Notes under the pieces: model-generated
The model's input: the letters and a program-made list of their open reading frames with translations, nothing else
The model's database searches: none
What the model was told of the DNA's origin: nothing
Made by a program: the position numbers and the translations under genes
Assembly: GCA_002167215.1 (NCBI GenBank)
Contig: NHDS01000016.1
Span: 7,938-25,400 of the forward strand
Length of the DNA stretch: 17,463 bases
DNA from: Pelagibacteraceae bacterium TMED65
Lineage (GTDB): Bacteria > Pseudomonadota > Alphaproteobacteria > TMED127
Direction of reading: 5' to 3'
Part shown: positions 1 through 7,502 of the stretch, one piece after another
Layout of the letters: each line of letters starts with the position of its first letter
Numbering within the stretch: position 1 is the stretch's first letter

Positions 1-1
1 T

Positions 2-268
2 GGAAAATGTCCAGTACTTGGATTTTTTTCTAAAGAATCTGGGATTCTATTAGTAGAAATGAACTTTGAAAATATTTGTAATCAATCTATTCTACTTCAC
101 GAAATGATCCACTTTTTTCAGGAAAGCAGTCTTGAAAATGTTTTTAAAGAAAAAGAAGCCTATTATTTGCAAAATAAATTTTTAGAGGAATTTTCATTAA
201 AAAATGATATGATCGAAATCTTAAATGTAAAAAAATGTAGATCAAATCAAATTAAAGATTTATTTTAG
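2..268 (+). CDS. Partial HExxH-motif (zincin-like) protein, C-terminal part
   Basis: This is the C-terminal 88 residues of a gene that begins before the window. The frame is open from base 2 to the TAG at 266-268. An ATG at 59 lies in frame, but conserved-looking sequence (GKCPVLGFF...) precedes it, so it is probably internal. The segment [10 protein letters not shown] carries an HExxH zinc-binding and catalytic motif, and it is followed by [16 protein letters not shown], where a downstream Glu-Ala-Tyr could supply the third zinc ligand. This arrangement resembles small alphaproteobacterial putative peptidases of the DUF6647 kind, but that family name is from memory. Its stop lies 11 bases before the fhs start, which suggests co-transcription. 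Function is unknown, and a metallopeptidase role is inference from the motif alone. Confidence 0.6.
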   Translation, partial: GKCPVLGFFSKESGILLVEMNFENICNQSILLHEMIHFFQESSLENVFKEKEAYYLQNKFLEEFSLKNDMIEILNVKKCRSNQIKDLF

Positions 269-269
269 T

Positions 270-273
270 GGAG
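270..273 (+). promoter_or_regulatory. Shine-Dalgarno GGAG that fixes the fhs start
   Basis: GGAG sits 6 bases before the ATG at 280. The longer reading from a GTG at 268 would place this site inside the coding region and adds only four unremarkable residues. The ATG at 280 is therefore the better start. Confidence 0.7.
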
Positions 274-279
274 TTAGAA

Positions 280-1962
280 ATGAGTGGATATAAAACAGAT
301 TTAGAAATAGCAAGAGATGCAAACAAACTGCCAATTGCAAAAATTGCTTCAGATAGGTTGTCAATTGATCAAAAAGACTTGGTTCCTTATGGGCATTATA
401 AAGCTAAAATAAATTCTGAGTTTATAGATAAAATTAATAAAAATAATGACGGAAAGCTCATCTTAGTTACTGCTATGACACCAACAACAGCTGGTGAGGG
501 TAAAACAACAACATCTGTTGGTTTAACCGATGGTTTAAATTATATTGGAAAAAAAGCAATGGTAGCTTTAAGAGAACCTAGTCTTGGACCATGTTTTGGC
601 ATGAAAGGTGGAGCTGCTGGTGGAGGATATGCTCAAGTTGTACCAATGGAAGATATTAATTTACATTTTACAGGTGACTTTCATGCAATAACATCTTCCC
701 ATATGCTATTGTCTGCAATGGTAGACAATCATATATACTGGAATTTAGATCCAAAGCTTGATTCTAGAAGAGTCAGTTGGAGAAGAGTTGTGGATATGAA
801 TGATAGAGCTCTTCGCTCTATAACTAATTCTCTAGGGGGAGTTTCAAATGGATTCTCGCGTGAAGACGGATTTGATATTACAGTTGCATCAGAAGTAATG
901 GCTATTATCTGTCTATCTAAAAGTTTTGATGACCTAAAATCAAGATTAGGAAAGATAATTGTTGGTTATACAAGAGATTTAACTCCAATTTTTTGTAAGG
1001 ATATTAAAGCAGATGGAGCAATGTCAGTTCTACTTAAAGACGCAATGCAACCCAATTTGGTACAAACATTGGAGAATAACCCGGCATTTATTCATGGGGG
1101 ACCTTTTGCTAATATTGCTCACGGTTGCAACACTGTGATTGCAACTCAAACAGCTTTAAAACTATCAGATTATGTAGTAACTGAAGCAGGGTTTGGAGCT
1201 GACTTGGGAGCAGAAAAATTTATTAATATCAAATGTAGGAAAGCAGGTCTGTCACCATCATGTGCGGTAGTTGTAGCAACAGTCAGAGCTTTGAAATTGC
1301 ATGGAAATGCAGATTCCAAAAATTTAGGAGAAGAAAATTTAAAAGCTGTTGAAGATGGACTACCTAATCTCCTTAGACATTTAGAAAATCTCGCAAAGTT
1401 TGGTATACCAACAGTTGTTGCACTAAATAGATTTCCTACTGATACAGAAGATGAGATCTCTAAAGTAATTGATGTTTGCAAAAAAAATGGTGTAAATGCT
1501 GTATTAGCAGAACACTGGAAAGATGGAGGAAAGGGGGCTTCAAAGTTAGCTGAAACAGTCATAGATACAATAGAGAAAAACAATTCTAAACTTAAATTCT
1601 TGTATGATGATAAAGATAGCCCTGAGGAAAAGATAAAAACAATTGCTAAAGAAATATATAGAGCAGATAGTGTAAGTTTTTCCTCACCTGCCAGAAAAAA
1701 ACTTAGCGAAATATCTAAGCTAGGATATGATCATTTTCCAGTCTGTATGGCTAAAACCCAATATAGTTTTTCAACAGATCCAACAAAAAAATGCGCTCCA
1801 TCTAATCATAACATTGAAATCAGGGAAATAAGACTTTCAGCAGGTGCAGAATTTATAGTTGCCATTGCTGGCGAAATAATGACAATGCCTGGATTACCAA
1901 AAAAACCAGCCGCATATGAAGTTCACATAGATTCTAATGGAGACATTCAAGGTTTGTTTTAG
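280..1962 (+). CDS. fhs: Formate--tetrahydrofolate ligase (formyl-THF synthetase)
   Basis: Fhs catalyses ATP-dependent ligation of formate to tetrahydrofolate, giving 10-formyl-THF in the cytosolic one-carbon pool. The protein is 560 residues from the ATG at 280, the usual length for the family. The nucleotide-binding loop [11 protein letters not shown] lies near residues 67-77. It is followed by the family hallmark [20 protein letters not shown] and by [17 protein letters not shown]. Further down, [13 protein letters not shown] and the C-terminal end [13 protein letters not shown] are also typical. The gene follows the HExxH gene by 11 bases and ends in a TAG that shares two bases with the stop of the opposing glycosyltransferase gene. 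In marine alphaproteobacteria Fhs is commonly part of formate and methyl-group metabolism. No other folate gene is in the window, so its direction of use here cannot be told. Confidence 0.97.
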   Translation: MSGYKTDLEIARDANKLPIAKIASDRLSIDQKDLVPYGHYKAKINSEFIDKINKNNDGKLILVTAMTPTTAGEGKTTTSVGLTDGLNYIGKKAMVALREPSLGPCFGMKGGAAGGGYAQVVPMEDINLHFTGDFHAITSSHMLLSAMVDNHIYWNLDPKLDSRRVSWRRVVDMNDRALRSITNSLGGVSNGFSREDGFDITVASEVMAIICLSKSFDDLKSRLGKIIVGYTRDLTPIFCKDIKADGAMSVLLKDAMQPNLVQTLENNPAFIHGGPFANIAHGCNTVIATQTALKLSDYVVTEAGFGADLGAEKFINIKCRKAGLSPSCAVVVATVRALKLHGNADSKNLGEENLKAVEDGLPNLLRHLENLAKFGIPTVVALNRFPTDTEDEISKVIDVCKKNGVNAVLAEHWKDGGKGASKLAETVIDTIEKNNSKLKFLYDDKDSPEEKIKTIAKEIYRADSVSFSSPARKKLSEISKLGYDHFPVCMAKTQYSFSTDPTKKCAPSNHNIEIREIRLSAGAEFIVAIAGEIMTMPGLPKKPAAYEVHIDSNGDIQGLF

Positions 1963-3077
1963 ATAATTTTTTTATAAAGCTTAAAAAAACCTTCATTCAC
2001 AATTTTCGTTGAAAACTTTTCTTCAACCAACTTCCTTCCATTTTTCCCAAATTTTCTTGCAAGTTTTGGATTAAATAAAAGCTTTTTTATTGCCATTGCT
2101 AAAAGTTCACTGTTTTTTGGAGGCACTAGTAAGCCATTGTAATTATTTATGCAAATATCTTTGCATCCTGCGACATCTGAGGTAATTATAGGTAATTCAC
2201 AACTAGCAGCTTCTAAAAGCGATTTTGGAAGACCTTCTCTGTAAGATGGTAAAATAGCAATCTTGGAAATCTGTAAAAATGGTAAAACATTTTTCTGTTT
2301 ACCCTTCCAAATAATGAGTTTTTCTTTGTTCCAGTCTTTTAATTTTTCAACATTAATTGAAGATTTGTTTTCCTTATCAGTGTCACCTATGACAAGAACG
2401 TTTAATTTTGTTGTATGTTTCAAGTATCTTAAAGCTTCAATCAGTTCTAAAAAGCCTTTATCATATAAAATTCTTGAATGAAAAATTAGATCATATTTTT
2501 TTTTTATATTTTTAGTTTTAAATTTATTTGTATTAATACCCGAACCGCGGATAATAAAAGTTCGTGAATTTTTTATCAATCCAAGACTTTTAATTTGATC
2601 CTTATCATCATTGTTTTGAAAAACAAAACTAGTATTTTTCTTAACAAGGAATGTTTTTATTAAAAAAATGTAGGTAAATTTTAAAATCCTAGTTGATATT
2701 CTTTTATCAATAAAGAGAAATCCTAAACCTACAATACACATTATTAACTTGGTTTTTTTAGTTAAGATTGAAATTAAAGACGAATAAAGTATCGGTTTTA
2801 ATGCTATACTTTGTATTACATCTGGTTTAAATTTCATTACAGTAAAAAAAAAGTCTAGAATGTTTTTAATTTCTATTAAAGGATTTAATGATCCTCTTAT
2901 GAAATCAATATTTTTTGTTTTAAAACCAAGCTTCCTTATTTTCTTTTCATGATTTAAAAACTTACAAATTATTAGAATATCAAAACCTTTTTTTAGAGCA
3001 GACTGGGCTTGATCTATCTTATGTGATAAGAAATATTGATCTTCACTTACAAAATATAAAAGTTTATACTTTTTCAT
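1959..3077 (-). CDS. Glycosyltransferase family 4 (group 1), probably for surface polysaccharide
   Basis: This is a 372-residue GT-B-fold glycosyltransferase. The C-terminal domain has the family signature [19 protein letters not shown] at about residues 279-297, with the E-x7-E pair at E281 and E289. [17 protein letters not shown] (about 199-215) marks the start of the nucleotide-sugar-binding half. The N-terminal half has the expected acceptor-side pattern, [15 protein letters not shown], and a hydrophobic stretch near residues 93-145 that may touch the membrane. Relatives such as PglA and WbpH-type enzymes add a sugar to an undecaprenyl-linked acceptor at the inner face of the cytoplasmic membrane. 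The donor and acceptor cannot be read from sequence. It is divergent, by 14 bases, from the operon containing galU, ugd and the hexose mutase, which fits a polysaccharide role. Its TAA overlaps the TAG of fhs. Confidence 0.88.
   Translation of the reverse strand: MKKYKLLYFVSEDQYFLSHKIDQAQSALKKGFDILIICKFLNHEKKIRKLGFKTKNIDFIRGSLNPLIEIKNILDFFFTVMKFKPDVIQSIALKPILYSSLISILTKKTKLIMCIVGLGFLFIDKRISTRILKFTYIFLIKTFLVKKNTSFVFQNNDDKDQIKSLGLIKNSRTFIIRGSGINTNKFKTKNIKKKYDLIFHSRILYDKGFLELIEALRYLKHTTKLNVLVIGDTDKENKSSINVEKLKDWNKEKLIIWKGKQKNVLPFLQISKIAILPSYREGLPKSLLEAASCELPIITSDVAGCKDICINNYNGLLVPPKNSELLAMAIKKLLFNPKLARKFGKNGRKLVEEKFSTKIVNEGFFKLYKKII
3042..3070 (+). promoter_or_regulatory. Candidate sigma-70 promoter for the J-protein-galU-ugd-mutase operon
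   Basis: TTCACT (3042-3047) and TATACT (3065-3070) are separated by 17 bases and resemble the -35 and -10 hexamers. Transcription would start near 3077, about 15 bases before the ATG at 3092. The promoter lies inside the N-terminal codons of the opposing glycosyltransferase gene, because only 14 bases separate the two start codons. This was found by eye, and in AT-rich DNA chance matches are common. Confidence 0.4.
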
Positions 3078-3091
3078 GGTTTAATTTAAAA

Positions 3092-3538
3092 ATGTTATAT
3101 TATATTATTTTTGGAATAATTTTAGCAACTATTTTGCTAACACTTTTTTTAGAGCTAGTTCATTCTTCCAGAGAAAAATTTAAGAAGAATCTCAAGTTTT
3201 TAAGTTTTATATTTATTGTAGGTATAATTATAATAATAATGTCAAAGTTCCCAAAAATTATATCCCTTATACCTGCAATCTTTTTAATTATCTACAGGTG
3301 GCGTTTTGTAATTGAAATATTATCAAAGATTATATTTATTAGACAAAGAAAAAAAAAATATTCAAGTAAATTAGATAAAATACAAGCCTTAGAAATTTTA
3401 GGACTGTCAGAAAAAGCTAGTAAGACTGAAATATTAAAAAAATATCAAGATTTAATGAAAAAAAATCACCCTGACAAAGGTGGGTCAGAGTGGATAACAA
3501 AGAAATTAAATCAAGCAAGAGAAACTCTTTTAAGTTGA
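3092..3538 (+). CDS. Membrane-anchored J-domain protein (DnaJ/Tim14-like)
   Basis: The protein has 148 residues from the ATG at 3092. An upstream in-frame ATG at 3023 lies inside the opposing gene and would put a polar leader before the first membrane segment, so it was not chosen. Hydrophobic stretches at about 1-20, 37-50 and 53-70 suggest two or three membrane passes. A C-terminal J domain follows (about 97-148) with LEILGLSEKASKTEILKKY, the HPD tripeptide at 126-128 and then KGGSEWITKKLNQARETLL. J domains stimulate the ATPase of Hsp70/DnaK. This layout, a membrane anchor with a short J domain at the C-terminus, matches alphaproteobacterial DnaJ-like proteins related to mitochondrial Tim14/Pam18. 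It lacks the Gly/Phe and zinc-finger regions of true DnaJ. It is first in a run with galU, ugd and the hexose mutase. A role in that pathway is not established. Confidence 0.85.
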   Translation: MLYYIIFGIILATILLTLFLELVHSSREKFKKNLKFLSFIFIVGIIIIIMSKFPKIISLIPAIFLIIYRWRFVIEILSKIIFIRQRKKKYSSKLDKIQALEILGLSEKASKTEILKKYQDLMKKNHPDKGGSEWITKKLNQARETLLS

Positions 3539-3540
3539 GA

Positions 3541-3552
3541 TTTTTTTTTTTT
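3541..3552 (+). other. T12 homopolymer between the J-protein gene and galU
   Basis: Twelve consecutive T occupy most of the 32-base gap between the stop at 3536-3538 and the galU ATG at 3571. Only short weak stems precede it (AAGAG-AAA-CTCTT ends about 11 bases upstream), so it is a poor match to a standard terminator. It could cause transcriptional slippage or weak termination, and it is also a likely site for sequencing length errors. Confidence 0.6.
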
Positions 3553-3570
3553 CCTTTAACCTTTGCAACA

Positions 3571-4440
3571 ATGTTAAAAAAAATTAGAAAAGCAATTTTT
3601 CCTATTGCAGGATTGGGTTCAAGGTTCTTGCCGGCAACAAAAGTTATTCCTAAAGAAATGCTTATAATCCTCGATAAACCAATCCTAGAGTGGGCTGTAA
3701 TTGAAGCAGCAAAATCTGGAATCGAAGAAATGATTTTTGTGACATCATCCAAGAAAAGTTCAATTATTGAACATTTTGATCGAACAAAACCTCTTGAGGT
3801 TCTGCTTAAGAAAAAAAAGAAAAAAGACCAGTTAATTTCCATACAAAGTCAAAATCTATTGGGAAATTTTACTTATGTTATTCAAGATGAACCAAAAGGA
3901 TTAGGTCATGCTGTTTGGTGTGCTAGAAGATTTATTGATCATAATGAAAACTTTGCTGTAATTCTTCCCGATGATATAATCCTTTCAAAAACGCCAGTTT
4001 TAAAGCAACTTATAAATATCTCTGAAAAAACAAATGGAGGATCAGTCTTAGCATTAGAAAAAGTTCCTAAAAAAGAGGTTTTCAAATATGGAGTAATTGA
4101 CCCAAAAGAGAAAATTAAAAACTTCTATTCTGTTAAAAATTTAGTGGAGAAACCAAAACCAGAAAAAGCTCCTTCTAGTCTTACTGTAGTTGGAAGATAT
4201 GTTTTAAACTATAAGATATTCAATGAACTTAACAAGAAAAAAAAAGGATACGGAAACGAAATCCAACTTACAGATAGTCTTAAAACCCTGATTAAAAAAC
4301 CTGGTTTATTTGGACTTGAATTTGAAGGTAGTAGATTCGATTGTGGCAGTAAACTCGGTTTTGTAGAGGCAAATATTAATTTTGGACTTAAAGACAAAAC
4401 AATTAATAATAATTTAAAAAAAATATTGAGGAGTTTATGA
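3571..4440 (+). CDS. galU: UTP--glucose-1-phosphate uridylyltransferase
   Basis: GalU makes UDP-glucose from UTP and glucose-1-phosphate in the cytosol. The protein is 289 residues from the ATG at 3571, the usual size. A longer frame reaches back to 3490, but it overlaps the J-protein gene and adds a Phe-rich, non-conserved leader. The nucleotide-binding signature GLGSRFLPATKVIPKEML begins at residue 14. It is followed by LGHAVWCARRFI (from 111), the metal-site segment FAVILPDD (128-135), VGRYVL, GNEIQLTDSL and FDCGSKLGFVEA. A Lys run at about 80-85 lies in a loop that varies in the family. No clear Shine-Dalgarno precedes the ATG. The last codons overlap ugd by four bases (ATGA). The product is the substrate of the next enzyme, so the gene order follows the pathway. 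Confidence 0.95.
   Translation: MLKKIRKAIFPIAGLGSRFLPATKVIPKEMLIILDKPILEWAVIEAAKSGIEEMIFVTSSKKSSIIEHFDRTKPLEVLLKKKKKKDQLISIQSQNLLGNFTYVIQDEPKGLGHAVWCARRFIDHNENFAVILPDDIILSKTPVLKQLINISEKTNGGSVLALEKVPKKEVFKYGVIDPKEKIKNFYSVKNLVEKPKPEKAPSSLTVVGRYVLNYKIFNELNKKKKGYGNEIQLTDSLKTLIKKPGLFGLEFEGSRFDCGSKLGFVEANINFGLKDKTINNNLKKILRSL
4428..4433 (+). promoter_or_regulatory. Strong Shine-Dalgarno GAGGAG for ugd
   Basis: GAGGAG lies at the end of galU, only 3 bases before the ugd ATG at 4437. It is the strongest ribosome-binding site seen in the window and supports translation of ugd coupled to the galU stop. Confidence 0.6.
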
Positions 4441-5762
4441 AGATCACAGTAGTAGGAACAGGATACGTAGGTTTAGTATCAGGAACATGTTTTGCTGAAT
4501 TTGGAGTGAACGTTGTATGTGTTGATAAAGACATTGATAAAATCAATAAATTAAAGAGAGGTATTATTCCTATCTATGAGCCAGGTCTAGAAGAGTTGGT
4601 TAAAAAAAATATAGAAGAGAAAAGACTTTTTTTTGAGACAGATCTTTCTAAATCCATGAAGGATTCTTCAGCGATTTTTATCGCAGTTGGCACTCCTTCA
4701 AGAAGAGGGGATGGTCATGCCGACTTAAGTTATGTTTATTCAGCAGCAGAAGAAATTGGTAAAAACTTAAGTCAATATTCAGTTGTAATAAATAAATCAA
4801 CTGTTCCAATAGGAACAGGTAAAAAAGTATTCCAAATTATAAAAAAAATAAATCCTAAAGCAAATTTTGATGTTGCATCCAACCCTGAGTTTCTGCGAGA
4901 AGGTTCTGCAATAAATGATTTCATGAGACCTGATAGAGTTGTTATTGGTTGTGAGAGTGAAAAAGCAAAAAATATATTAAAGGAATTGTATAGACCATTA
5001 TTTTTGTTAGAAACACCAATATTGTTCACAAAAATGGAAACAGCTGAATTAATAAAGTATGCTGCTAATTCTTTTCTTGCTACAAAAATAACTTTTATAA
5101 ATGAAATATCTGATCTCTGTGAAAAAGTTGGCGCTAATGTCGGAGATGTTTCAATTGGTATTGGGTTGGATGGAAGAATTGGAAAAAAATTTCTTCATCC
5201 CGGTCCTGGATATGGAGGTTCATGCTTTCCAAAAGATACATTAGCTCTAGTAAAAACCGCTCAGGACTACAAATCTCCATTAAAATTAGTTGAACATGTC
5301 GTCAAAAGTAATAAACAAAGAAAAAGATTAATGTATAAAAAAATTATAAATGCACTTCCAAAAAAAAATTCTAACAAAATAATAACAATTTTAGGCTTGA
5401 CATTTAAACCTAATACTGACGATATGAGAGATAGTCCTAGCCTAGATATTATTCCCTCCTTGATAAAAGAAAAATTTACACTAAAAGTTTTTGACCCTGA
5501 GGGTATGGATGAAGCAAAAAAGTATTTTTCCAAATACAAAGAGAGAATTATTTGGTGTAAAGATTCTTATGAAGCATCAAATAATTCAGAAGCTCTTGTT
5601 ATACTTACAGAATGGAATCAGTTTAGAGCATTAGACTTAACTAAGTTAAAAAAAATACTAAAAAATAAAATAATAATCGATCTTCGAAATATCTATAATC
5701 CTAAAGAAATAATTGAAAAAGGTTTTAAATATTTTTCAATAGGAAGACCTGATAAGTGTTAA
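4437..5762 (+). CDS. ugd: UDP-glucose 6-dehydrogenase
   Basis: Ugd oxidises UDP-glucose to UDP-glucuronate with two NAD+ in the cytosol. The 441-residue protein has the normal length. The N-terminal Rossmann motif is GTGYVG (7-12), with D30 closing the second strand. Substrate-site elements follow: NPEFLREGSAINDF (149-162), K207 and N211 in ELIKYAANSF, and the catalytic cysteine C263 in GPGYGGSCFPKD. The C-terminal domain has GLTFKPNTDDMRDSPS. It starts within the galU stop (ATGA) and overlaps the following mutase gene by 7 bases, so the three genes form one translation-coupled unit. UDP-glucuronate is a precursor for acidic capsule or LPS sugars. The neighbouring glycosyltransferase suggests such a use, but no epimerase or decarboxylase is present here to say which end product is made. 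Confidence 0.96.
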   Translation: MKITVVGTGYVGLVSGTCFAEFGVNVVCVDKDIDKINKLKRGIIPIYEPGLEELVKKNIEEKRLFFETDLSKSMKDSSAIFIAVGTPSRRGDGHADLSYVYSAAEEIGKNLSQYSVVINKSTVPIGTGKKVFQIIKKINPKANFDVASNPEFLREGSAINDFMRPDRVVIGCESEKAKNILKELYRPLFLLETPILFTKMETAELIKYAANSFLATKITFINEISDLCEKVGANVGDVSIGIGLDGRIGKKFLHPGPGYGGSCFPKDTLALVKTAQDYKSPLKLVEHVVKSNKQRKRLMYKKIINALPKKNSNKIITILGLTFKPNTDDMRDSPSLDIIPSLIKEKFTLKVFDPEGMDEAKKYFSKYKERIIWCKDSYEASNNSEALVILTEWNQFRALDLTKLKKILKNKIIIDLRNIYNPKEIIEKGFKYFSIGRPDKC

Positions 5763-7138
5763 AAAAAGTAAAGTATAGATTCCATGAATCAATTATTAGA
5801 TCATACGATATAAGAGGGGTTTATGACAATACCCTTGATTGTAAGGACGCGAGAGTTATTGGAAATTTATTAGGAATAAAAATCGGAGAAAAAAAAACAA
5901 TTAACGTCGGATACGACGGTAGAAATTCTTCAGTTCCTTTAAAAAAAAGCTTAATAAATGGAATTTTAGAAACTGGGGCAAATGTTTGTGAGATTGGCTT
6001 AGTTCCCACCCCTTTACTTTACTATTCTTGTGTTCATAACAATGCTGATGCAGGCATAATGATAACAGGGTCTCACAACCCCAAGGATTACAATGGATTC
6101 AAAATTATTTACAAAAAAATGCCATTTTATGGTGAGGATCTAAAAAAAATAGCAAAAGAAGCCGTAGATTATGAGTTTGATCAAAAAAAAGGGAAAAAAC
6201 AAAAAATTGATCTTCAAGAAAACTATATCAGTAATATTCTTAAAGATTTTAATCAAGAAAAAAAAATTAATGTTGTTTGGGATGCAGGCAATGGATCAGC
6301 AGGAAATGTCATGACAGCTTTATCTCAAAGAATTTCAGGTTCACAAAAATTGCTTTTCAATAAAATTGACGGAGATTTTCCAAACCATCATCCAGATCCA
6401 TCAGATCCAAAAAATTTATTATTTTGTCAAAATGAAATAAAAAAAAATAAGTTTGATTTGGGTATTGCATTTGATGGTGATGGAGACAGAATTGGGGTTG
6501 TTGATGATAAGTCTAGAATTATACCTGGAGATATTTTGTTATTAATTTTAGCAAAGGATTTAATTGAGAAAAATAAAAATATTTCAATAATAGGTGATGT
6601 AAAATGTAGTCAGGTTTTATTTGATGAAGTTAAAAGGTATGGAGCCAAACCAATTATTTCTCAAACAGGTCATAGTCATGTAAAAGTTAATATGAAGATA
6701 CAAAACGCAGAGTTGGCTGGTGAAATGAGTGGACATATCTTTTACAAAAAAAATTATGGATTTGATGACGCACTTTTTGCTAGCCTTGAATTAATAAAGA
6801 TATTGTCGTCATCAAAAAAAAAACTTTCTGAAATGGTAGATGAAGCTCCTAAAGTATTCAATACACCTGAAATAAGAATAGAATGTGATGATGATAAAAA
6901 ATTTAAACTCATAGATATGATTTCAAAAGAACAAAAAAAATTAAAAAAAAACATTATTGATATTGATGGTTTGAGAGTTTCTTCAAAAAATGGTTGGTGG
7001 TTACTTAGAGCTTCAAACACACAACCAGGAATTGTTTTAAGATGTGAAGCAAAAACTCCTGAAGAACTAAACAAACAAATTTTTGCAGTAAAAAAAGCAA
7101 TTGAAGAGTTTGACCCATCTCTTTCTAAAAAATTTTGA
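5756..7138 (+). CDS. Phosphomannomutase/phosphoglucomutase
   Basis: This 460-residue alpha-D-phosphohexomutase interconverts hexose-6-phosphate and hexose-1-phosphate. The catalytic serine is S106 in MITGSHNPKDYNGFK. The magnesium loop is D240-G-D-G-D244, in AFDGDGDRIGVVD. The sugar-specificity loop GEMSGH (322-327) carries the Glu and Ser typical of dual PMM/PGM enzymes, and the phosphate-binding loop is RASNTQP (418-424). All four domains are present. The start is a GTG at 5756, with AGGAAG at 5741-5746 in front of it, and it overlaps the ugd end by 7 bases. Next to galU and ugd its likely job is to supply glucose-1-phosphate for UDP-glucose. It could also supply mannose-1-phosphate, and sequence alone does not separate the two. 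Family members carry names such as algC, manB or pgm. Confidence 0.93.
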   Translation: MLKKVKYRFHESIIRSYDIRGVYDNTLDCKDARVIGNLLGIKIGEKKTINVGYDGRNSSVPLKKSLINGILETGANVCEIGLVPTPLLYYSCVHNNADAGIMITGSHNPKDYNGFKIIYKKMPFYGEDLKKIAKEAVDYEFDQKKGKKQKIDLQENYISNILKDFNQEKKINVVWDAGNGSAGNVMTALSQRISGSQKLLFNKIDGDFPNHHPDPSDPKNLLFCQNEIKKNKFDLGIAFDGDGDRIGVVDDKSRIIPGDILLLILAKDLIEKNKNISIIGDVKCSQVLFDEVKRYGAKPIISQTGHSHVKVNMKIQNAELAGEMSGHIFYKKNYGFDDALFASLELIKILSSSKKKLSEMVDEAPKVFNTPEIRIECDDDKKFKLIDMISKEQKKLKKNIIDIDGLRVSSKNGWWLLRASNTQPGIVLRCEAKTPEELNKQIFAVKKAIEEFDPSLSKKF

Positions 7139-7167
7139 TTGAAAATCAATCAAGATATTTTTATTTT
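7133..7167 (+). terminator. Weak candidate intrinsic terminator after the sugar-nucleotide operon
   Basis: A perfect 7-base inverted repeat, TTGATTG (7135-7141) and CAATCAA (7147-7153), encloses the 5-base loop AAAAT. It can be extended by a T-G wobble and a T-A pair. A T-rich run (7156-7167) follows. The stem overlaps the TGA of the mutase gene. It holds only two G-C pairs, so it is weak by standard rules, but it is the only well-formed hairpin in a gap that I noticed. Confidence 0.4.
7139..7167 (+). promoter_or_regulatory. Possible promoter for clpS-clpA
   Basis: TTGAAA (7139-7144, five of six matches to the -35 consensus) is followed after 17 bases by TATTTT (7162-7167, four of six). Transcription would start about 11 bases before the clpS ATG at 7185. 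The -35 lies inside the candidate terminator stem. This 46-base gap is the largest in the window, which supports a transcription boundary here. The -10 match is weak. Confidence 0.3.
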
Positions 7168-7184
7168 AATAACTGGATATAAAT

Positions 7185-7502
7185 ATGACTAATGCAAATA
7201 AAAGTTTTTCTACAGATCTTGCAACTAAAGAAAAAGTAGATGCAAAAAAACCTAAATTATATAAAGTAATTTTATTAAATGACGATTATACTCCTATGGA
7301 ATATGTGGTAAGGTTGTTGAAGGTTGTTTTTAAGAAGAGTGAGAGTGAGGCTGTAAATATTATGCTAATGGTACACAAAAAAGGATCGGGGATATGTGGG
7401 ATATTTACTAAAGAAATTGCTGAAACAAAAGTAAAAGCTGTATTGACAATGGCAAAAACTGATCAGCACCCTTTAAAATGTATTATGGAGCAAGAATCAT
7501 GA
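7185..7502 (+). CDS. clpS: ATP-dependent Clp protease adaptor ClpS
   Basis: ClpS delivers proteins with N-degron N-termini (Leu, Phe, Trp, Tyr) to ClpAP. The 105-residue product has a short flexible N-terminal arm of about 25 residues, then a complete ClpS core. The acidic pair and neighbouring residues of the substrate pocket are in NDDYTPMEYVV. The pocket histidine is in MVHKKGSGICGIFT, and EIAETKV completes the helix that contacts ClpA. The pattern fits the main ClpS type rather than a shortened ClpS2. The stop codon overlaps the clpA start (ATGA), the usual arrangement. A GGA lies a few bases upstream of the ATG, and there is no strong ribosome-binding site. Aat, which makes N-degrons by adding Leu or Phe, is encoded about 6.6 kb downstream on the other strand. 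Confidence 0.95.
   Translation: MTNANKSFSTDLATKEKVDAKKPKLYKVILLNDDYTPMEYVVRLLKVVFKKSESEAVNIMLMVHKKGSGICGIFTKEIAETKVKAVLTMAKTDQHPLKCIMEQES
7487..7490 (+). promoter_or_regulatory. Shine-Dalgarno GGAG that fixes the clpA start
   Basis: GGAG lies 8 bases before the ATG at 7499. That start begins the conserved MISEELEKTLQR segment and makes a 4-base ATGA overlap with clpS. A longer frame back to 7478 is therefore unlikely to be used. Confidence 0.6.

Noticed and set aside
268..279. GTG start for fhs at 268
   Set aside because: GGAG at 270-273 is ideally placed for the ATG at 280, and the extra residues are not part of the family consensus.
1170..1583. Open frame on the - strand within fhs
   Set aside because: It lies entirely opposite a highly conserved enzyme, has no recognisable domain, and is a by-product of AT-rich composition. 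Similar antisense frames inside galU, ugd, the mutase, clpA and mlaD were dropped for the same reason.
3023..3091. J-domain protein beginning at 3023
   Set aside because: This would overlap the first codons of the divergent glycosyltransferase gene and add a polar leader before the membrane helix. The ATG at 3092 gives a normal membrane-anchored form.
3511..3552. Rho-independent terminator before galU
   Set aside because: The only stem of five pairs (AAGAG/CTCTT) ends about 11 bases before the T12 run, and closer stems have three or four pairs, so it does not meet the usual geometry.
3490..3570. Longer GalU beginning at 3490
   Set aside because: It overlaps the J-protein coding end and encodes a Phe/Lys-rich stretch including the T12 run. 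The family N-terminus begins at the ATG at 3571.
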